Shown: positions 57,293 to 64,000 of the stretch, piece after piece
Layout of the letters: every line of letters begins with the position of its first letter
Position numbering within the stretch: position 1 is the first letter of the stretch
Source of the DNA: Kitasatospora sp. SolWspMP-SS2h
GTDB taxonomy: Bacteria > Actinomycetota > Actinomycetes > Streptomycetales > Streptomycetaceae
Assembly (NCBI RefSeq): GCF_003259315.1
Contig: NZ_QLLT01000021.1
Location: 62,001-126,000 of the forward strand
Direction of reading: 5' to 3'
DNA: 64,000 nt
The notes under the pieces: generated by a model
Database searches by the model: none
What the model was told of the DNA's origin: nothing
What the model saw: only the letters and a program-made list of their open reading frames with translations
Made by a program: the position numbers and the translations under genes

Positions 57293-57370
57293 CCCCTGGT
57301 CTTCCCCGCCGCCGCACCGGGCCCTCCGTGCGGCACCCCGAACCCACCCGGCCCAGGAGGTCGCACCCCC

Positions 57371-58564
57371 ATGTCGTACACCGAGGTACCCGGCGTCCGC
57401 GTCCCGATCCGGATGTGGACCGACCCGGCCACCGTCGAGGGCCAGGCCATGCAGCAGCTGCGCAACATCAGCACGCTGCCCTGGCTGCACGGCCTCGCCG
57501 TGATGCCGGACGTCCACCTGGGCAAGGGCGCGACGGTCGGCTCCGTCATCGCGATGAAGGGCGCGGTCTGCCCGGCCGCGGTCGGCGTCGACATCGGCTG
57601 CGGGATGACGGCCGTGAAGTCCTCGCTCACCGCGAAGGACCTGCCCGACGACCTGTCGCACCTGCGCCACCGGATCGAGCGGGCCATCCCGGTCGGCCGC
57701 GGCCTGCACGCCGACCCGGTCGACCCGCGCCGGCTGCACGGCCTGTCCACCGCCGGCTGGGACGACTTCTGGCGGCGCTTCGACGACATCGCGCCGGACG
57801 TCCGCTGGCGGCGCGAGCGGGCCGCCCAGCAGATGGCCACCCTCGGCGGCGGCAACCACTTCATCGAGCTCTGCCTGGACGACGACGGCGCGGTCTGGCT
57901 GATGCTGCACTCCGGCTCGCGCAACATCGGCAAGGAGCTCGCCGAGCACCACATGTCGATCGCCCGGTCCCTGCCGCACAACCAGGGCCTGATCGACCGC
58001 GACCTCGCGGTCTTCATCGCCGACACCCCGCAGATGGCCGCCTACCGCTCCGACCTGTTCTGGGCGCAGGAGTATGCCAAGCACAACCGGGCGCTGATGA
58101 TGACCCTGTTCCAGGACGCGGTCCGCCGCGAACTGCCCAAGGCCCGGGCGGCGTTCGAGCCGATGATCTCCTGCCACCACAACTACGTGGCCGAGGAGCG
58201 CTACGACGGCGTCGACCTGCTCGTCACCCGCAAGGGCGCGATCCGGGCCGGCTCCGGCGAGTACGGCATCATCCCGGGCTCGATGGGCACCGGCTCGTAC
58301 ATTGTGAAGGGCCTGGGGAACGCCGCCTCGTTCAACTCGGCCTCGCACGGCGCCGGCCGGAAGATGAGCCGGACGGCGGCCAAGAAGCGCTTCACCACGG
58401 CGGACCTGGCCGCGCAGACGGCGGGCGTCGAGTGCCGCAAGGACGCCGGCGTGGTCGACGAGATCCCCGGCGCGTACAAGCCGATCGAGAAGGTCATCGA
58501 GCAGCAGCGGGACCTGGTCGAGGTGGTGGCGCACCTCAAGCAGGTGATCTGCGTGAAGGGCTGA
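57371..58564 (+). CDS. rtcB: RtcB 3'-phosphate RNA ligase
   Basis: A 397-residue GTP-dependent ligase that seals 2',3'-cyclic phosphate (or 3'-phosphate) and 5'-OH RNA ends, used in RNA repair. The metal site includes Asp74 and Cys77 (GVDIGCGM), GGGNHF (Asn162, His163) and the guanylylated His326 (SHGAGRKMSR). The conserved end (HLKQVICVKG) is present, so the protein is complete. The ATG at 57371 has AGGAGG nine bases upstream. It is a single gene preceded by a structured leader with a small ORF and ended by a palindrome. No archease or RtcA gene is adjacent. Confidence 0.95.
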   Translation: MSYTEVPGVRVPIRMWTDPATVEGQAMQQLRNISTLPWLHGLAVMPDVHLGKGATVGSVIAMKGAVCPAAVGVDIGCGMTAVKSSLTAKDLPDDLSHLRHRIERAIPVGRGLHADPVDPRRLHGLSTAGWDDFWRRFDDIAPDVRWRRERAAQQMATLGGGNHFIELCLDDDGAVWLMLHSGSRNIGKELAEHHMSIARSLPHNQGLIDRDLAVFIADTPQMAAYRSDLFWAQEYAKHNRALMMTLFQDAVRRELPKARAAFEPMISCHHNYVAEERYDGVDLLVTRKGAIRAGSGEYGIIPGSMGTGSYIVKGLGNAASFNSASHGAGRKMSRTAAKKRFTTADLAAQTAGVECRKDAGVVDEIPGAYKPIEKVIEQQRDLVEVVAHLKQVICVKG

Positions 58565-58575
58565 GGCGTCGGGCG

Positions 58576-58603
58576 CACCTCGGGGGCCCGGGCCCCCGAG
58601 GTG
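58576..58603. terminator. 28-base perfect palindrome between rtcB and ptsH
   Basis: CACCTCGGGGGCCC is followed directly by its reverse complement, 11 bases after rtcB, between convergent genes. Confidence 0.9.
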
Positions 58604-58659
58604 GTTCCGGCCGTCCTCTCCGGGCCGCTGCCCCCGTCTCCCGTGTTCCCGCCTCCCGG

Positions 58660-58938
58660 CTACGCGGCCGGGAGCTCGTCCAGGCCCTCCCGGACCAGCG
58701 TGGCGACGCGGTCGAGCGCGGCCTCGGCGCCGTCCGCGTCGGCGGCGAGGACGACGGTGTCGCCGCCGGCCGCGCCGAGGGCGAGGAGGCCGAGCATGGA
58801 GCCGGCGTTGACCGGGGTGCCGCCCTCCTTGGCGATGGTCATCGGCACGCCGGTGGAGGTGACGGCCTTGACGAAGACGGAGGCGGGACGGGCGTGCAGG
58901 CCCTCGGCCCAACCGATGGTGACGCGGCGCTCAGCCAT
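58660..58938 (-). CDS. ptsH: HPr, phosphocarrier of the PTS
   Basis: A 92-residue cytoplasmic phosphocarrier that takes phosphate from enzyme I at His15 (GLHARPAS) and gives it to sugar-specific IIA proteins. Ser47 (NAGSMLGLL) is at the regulatory serine position. Residues agree closely with my memory of S. coelicolor HPr (SCO5841). The ATG at 58938 has GAAAGG upstream. A DasR-type dre operator lies about 40 bases upstream, so expression should respond to N-acetylglucosamine status. Confidence 0.95.
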   Translation of the reverse strand: MAERRVTIGWAEGLHARPASVFVKAVTSTGVPMTIAKEGGTPVNAGSMLGLLALGAAGGDTVVLAADADGAEAALDRVATLVREGLDELPAA

Positions 58939-58973
58939 GAGAGGTGCCTTTCAGGTGGTGCAGGGTGGTGCAG

Positions 58974-58989
58974 TGTTGTCTAGACCAGT
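58974..58989. promoter_or_regulatory. DasR dre operator upstream of ptsH
   Basis: TGTTGTCTAGACCAGT matches the dre consensus ACTGGTCTAGACCAGT at 13 of 16 positions, with the right half perfect. DasR control of ptsH is established in S. coelicolor. The upstream Pat-like gene starts only 118 bases away on the other strand. Confidence 0.8.
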
Positions 58990-59106
58990 GTTGCACGGTC
59001 GGGCACTGCGGGCCCGTCGGCGCGGGAGCGCGGCGACGGCACGGCCAGCGTGCCGCGCCCGGCACGCCTGGCGCCATCAGGCTCGCCGACGACTACGCTG
59101 GCGGGC

Positions 59107-61881
<2,775 letters not shown>

Positions 61882-61992
61882 CCTTGCGTGGTTGCCCGCT
61901 CGGCAGGACCGGGCGACCCCCGGCACCGCGAAGGCCGGGCGACCCGGCGCAGTGCCACCCGCCGCAGCGGCGGGACATGCCAGGATGGAGAT

Positions 61993-62577
61993 ATGGCGAA
62001 GACCGGTACCACCACGCAGGACCTGCGGTCCGCGATCGAGCGCAGCGGCTACTACCCGGCGCTGGTCTCCGAGGCGGTGGAGTCCGCGGTGGGCCCCGAG
62101 CCGATCAGCTCGTACCTGGTGCACCAGGAGACCACCTTCGACGCCAACGAGGTCCGCCGGCACGTCACCGTGCTGGTGCTCACCCCGTCCCGCTTCGTGG
62201 TCAGCCACACCGACGAGCAGAACGGCGACGCGGCCACCCCCGTCCCGTACGCCACCACCTCCACCGAGACGGTCCGGCTGGACCGGATCACCTCCGTGGT
62301 GGTCAGCCGCATGGTCGCCAACCCCGAGACGTACACCCCCGGCACCCCGCCGCGCGAGGTCGTCCTCACCATCGGCTGGGGCGCCGTGCAGCGCCTCGAC
62401 CTGGAGCCGGCCGGCTGCTCCGACCCCAACTGCGAGGCGGACCACGGCTACACCGGCTCCGCCACGGCCGACGACCTGTCGCTGCGGGTCAGCGAGGCCG
62501 GGGACGGGCCGGAGACGGTCGCCCAGGCGCTGGTGTTCGCCCGGGCGCTGTCCGAGGCGACCGTGGCCAACGGCTGA
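61993..62577 (+). CDS. DUF5998 conserved actinobacterial protein
   Basis: A 194-residue soluble protein of unknown function. It starts MAKTGTTTQDLRSAIERSGYYP and contains VVVSRMVANPETY and a cluster CSDPNCEADHGYTG near 138-151 that could bind a metal. The conserved pattern matches what I know as DUF5998, encoded beside the Pat-like and phosphodiesterase genes in many actinomycetes. The ATG at 61993 has AGGA seven bases upstream. Confidence 0.87.
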   Translation: MAKTGTTTQDLRSAIERSGYYPALVSEAVESAVGPEPISSYLVHQETTFDANEVRRHVTVLVLTPSRFVVSHTDEQNGDAATPVPYATTSTETVRLDRITSVVVSRMVANPETYTPGTPPREVVLTIGWGAVQRLDLEPAGCSDPNCEADHGYTGSATADDLSLRVSEAGDGPETVAQALVFARALSEATVANG

Positions 62578-62584
62578 GCCTGGC

Positions 62585-63742
62585 ATGCACCACGAGGACC
62601 GCTACGACCTGCTCGACCCGGCCGCCGCCCCCGTCCCGCGCTACGGCAGCGCCGCCCTCTCCGACCTGCTGCCCACGCTGGCGGCGGGCCTCGGCGTGCC
62701 CGGCTACCGGCCCGTGCTGCCGCTGGAGCCGGCCGACCGGGTCTGCGTGTTCCTGGTCGACGGCCTCGGCTGGGAGCTGATCCGGGCCAACCCCGACTGG
62801 GCGCCGTTCCTCACCTCGCTGACCGCCGGGCGCACCCCGATCACCGCCGGGTTCCCGTCCACCACCGCCACCTCGCTGGCCTCGGTCGGCACCGGCCTGC
62901 CGCCCGGGCAGCACGGCCTGGCCGGGTACACGGTGGCGATCCCCGACAGCGGGCGGCTGATGAACCAGCTGCGCTGGACCCCGCCGGTCGACCCGCACGC
63001 CTGGCAGCCCCACCCCACCGTCTTCGAGCGGGCGCACCGGGCCGGGGTGGCCACCGCCCAGGTCTCCTCCCCGCTGTTCGCCACCACCCCGCTCACCCAG
63101 GTCGCGCTCTCCGGCGGCACCTTCCTCGGCCGCACCACCGGCGAGGAGCGGATGGACCGGGCCGCCGCCTGGCTGGCCGAGCACGACCGCGCCCTGGTCT
63201 ACACGTACCTCAGCGAACTCGACGCCGCCGGGCACCGGTACGGCGTCGCCTCCGACGAGTGGCGGCTCACCCTGTTCGCGGTCGACCGCCTCGCCCGCCG
63301 CCTCGCCGAGCAGCTCCCGCCGCGCTCCGCGCTGTACGTCACCGCCGACCACGGCATGATCGACATCGCCCCCGAGGACCGGATCGACTTCGACGAGGAC
63401 TGGGAGCTCTCGGCCGGCGTCGCCCTGCTCGGCGGCGAGGGCCGGGCCCGCCACGTCTACGCCCACCCCGGCGCCGCCGCCGACGTGCACGCCGTGTGGA
63501 GCGAGGTGCTCGGCGAGCAGATGTGGGTGGCCACCCGCGAACAGGCCGTCGCCGCGGGCTGGTTCGGCCCCTCGGTGGACGCGCGGGTGCTGCCCCGGAT
63601 CGGCGACGTGGTCGCCGCCGCCCGCGACGACATCGCCGTCATCGCCACCCGCAGCGAACCCGGCGAGTCCCAGATGGTCGGCCTGCACGGCTCGATGACC
63701 CCCGTCGAGCAGCTCGTCCCGCTGCTCGAAGTCCGAAGCTGA
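62585..63742 (+). CDS. Alkaline-phosphatase-superfamily phosphodiesterase (NPP-like)
   Basis: A 385-residue enzyme of the nucleotide pyrophosphatase/phosphodiesterase group. The metal-binding start is VCVFLVDGLGWE, the nucleophile is the threonine/serine in GFPSTTATSLASVGTG, and further ligands lie in YLSELDAAGHRYG and TADHGMIDI. No signal peptide is seen, so it should be cytoplasmic. Substrate is unknown. The ATG starts seven bases after the DUF5998 stop, consistent with one operon. Confidence 0.9.
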   Translation: MHHEDRYDLLDPAAAPVPRYGSAALSDLLPTLAAGLGVPGYRPVLPLEPADRVCVFLVDGLGWELIRANPDWAPFLTSLTAGRTPITAGFPSTTATSLASVGTGLPPGQHGLAGYTVAIPDSGRLMNQLRWTPPVDPHAWQPHPTVFERAHRAGVATAQVSSPLFATTPLTQVALSGGTFLGRTTGEERMDRAAAWLAEHDRALVYTYLSELDAAGHRYGVASDEWRLTLFAVDRLARRLAEQLPPRSALYVTADHGMIDIAPEDRIDFDEDWELSAGVALLGGEGRARHVYAHPGAAADVHAVWSEVLGEQMWVATREQAVAAGWFGPSVDARVLPRIGDVVAAARDDIAVIATRSEPGESQMVGLHGSMTPVEQLVPLLEVRS

Positions 63743-63780
63743 GCCCCGCCGAGCCCCGCTGAGCCCGCTGACCTCCCCGT

Positions 63781-63816
63781 CCGACCTGCCCGACCTGCCC
63801 GACCTGTCCGACCCGT
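63781..63816 (+). repeat. Four 9-base repeats upstream of tdk
   Basis: CCGACCTGC twice, then CCGACCTGT and CCGACCCGT, lie directly before the tdk ribosome site. A 10-base GAGCCCCGCC-like repeat (three copies) lies just before, at 63740-63770. Confidence 0.85.
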
Positions 63817-63837
63817 CCGAAAGGCTGACGCTCCGCC

Positions 63838-64000
63838 ATGGCTGAATTGGTGTTCTTCTCGGGCACGATGGACTGCGGCAAGTCCACGCTGGCCCTCCAG
63901 ATGGACCACAACCACGCCGCCCGCGGCCGTCAGGGCATCATCTTCACCCGCCACGACCGGGCCGGCGCCGCCACCATCTCCAGCCGCCTCGGCCTGCGCG
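63838..64000 (+). CDS. tdk: Thymidine kinase, truncated by the window end
   Basis: The first 54 residues of a type II thymidine kinase, the salvage enzyme phosphorylating thymidine. The start MAELVFFSGTMDCGKSTLAL contains the P-loop GTMDCGKST (9-17). The IIFTRHDRAG segment follows, typical of actinobacterial Tdk. The ATG at 63838 has GAAAGG rather far upstream. The remainder lies beyond position 64000. Confidence 0.9.
   Translation, partial: MAELVFFSGTMDCGKSTLALQMDHNHAARGRQGIIFTRHDRAGAATISSRLGLR

Overview
The DNA is very GC-rich with strong third-position G/C bias, GTG/TTG starts and GGAGG-type ribosome binding sites. The gene order is that of the conserved chromosomal core of Streptomyces and relatives such as Kitasatospora. 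From memory of S. coelicolor, dinG-lexA-nrdR-nrdJ, rnhB, recQ, whiH-hrdB-parE, parC, a pair of M16 peptidases, ptsH, a GNAT/acyl-CoA synthetase fusion and tdk sit in this order around SCO5801-SCO5844. No rRNA, tRNA, CRISPR array, insertion sequence or prophage is visible.

Layout. 1-8.8 kb: an NIS siderophore synthetase, DinG helicase, and the divergent lexA / nrdR-nrdJ pair, whose shared intergenic region holds two SOS-like boxes and two NrdR-like boxes. 9-10.7 kb: an NAD(P)-binding reductase with a coding minisatellite, then a tiny HTH regulator and a Clp N-domain protein behind two identical-type palindromic operators. 10.9-14.5 kb: a CUT1 sugar ABC transporter without its ATPase. 14.8-18 kb: a large secreted multidomain protein. 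18.2-26.3 kb: RNase HII, two unknown proteins, a RecQ helicase carrying a phosphoribosyltransferase tail, a DUF4192 protein and an S33 peptidase. 26.9-33.3 kb: a glycogen-debranching-type protein, an NrtR-like Nudix regulator, and an ABC exporter pair whose ATPase has lost catalytic residues. 33.6-36.6 kb: whiH and hrdB. 36.8-45.4 kb: a secreted trypsin, a small zinc protein, parE, a DUF1453 membrane protein, a NarL-type two-component pair, and a DUF485/acetate-type symporter pair. 45.5-50.4 kb: a light-sensing module of a stand-alone response regulator and a SpoIIE/PP2C phosphatase (both minus) divergent from a bacteriophytochrome kinase. 50.4-57 kb: a sucrase/ferredoxin-like protein, parC and a catalytic/non-catalytic M16 pair. 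57-64 kb: RtcB RNA ligase behind an arginine-rich leader peptide and stacked hairpins, HPr with a DasR site, a Pat-like acetyltransferase, DUF5998, a phosphodiesterase-like protein, and the start of thymidine kinase.

Themes are genome maintenance and the DNA damage response (LexA, DinG, RecQ, RNase HII, NrdJ, topoisomerase IV), primary transcription and development (HrdB, WhiH), and carbon or nutrient sensing (PTS HPr with a dre site, sugar and acetate uptake, lysine acetylation). The least explained items are the rtcB leader, the HTH/Clp-N pair, the degenerate ABC ATPase, the DnaA-box cluster by recQ and the phytochrome module. Many operons end in very long perfect palindromes. Most long open frames on the opposite strand are high-GC shadows and were not annotated.
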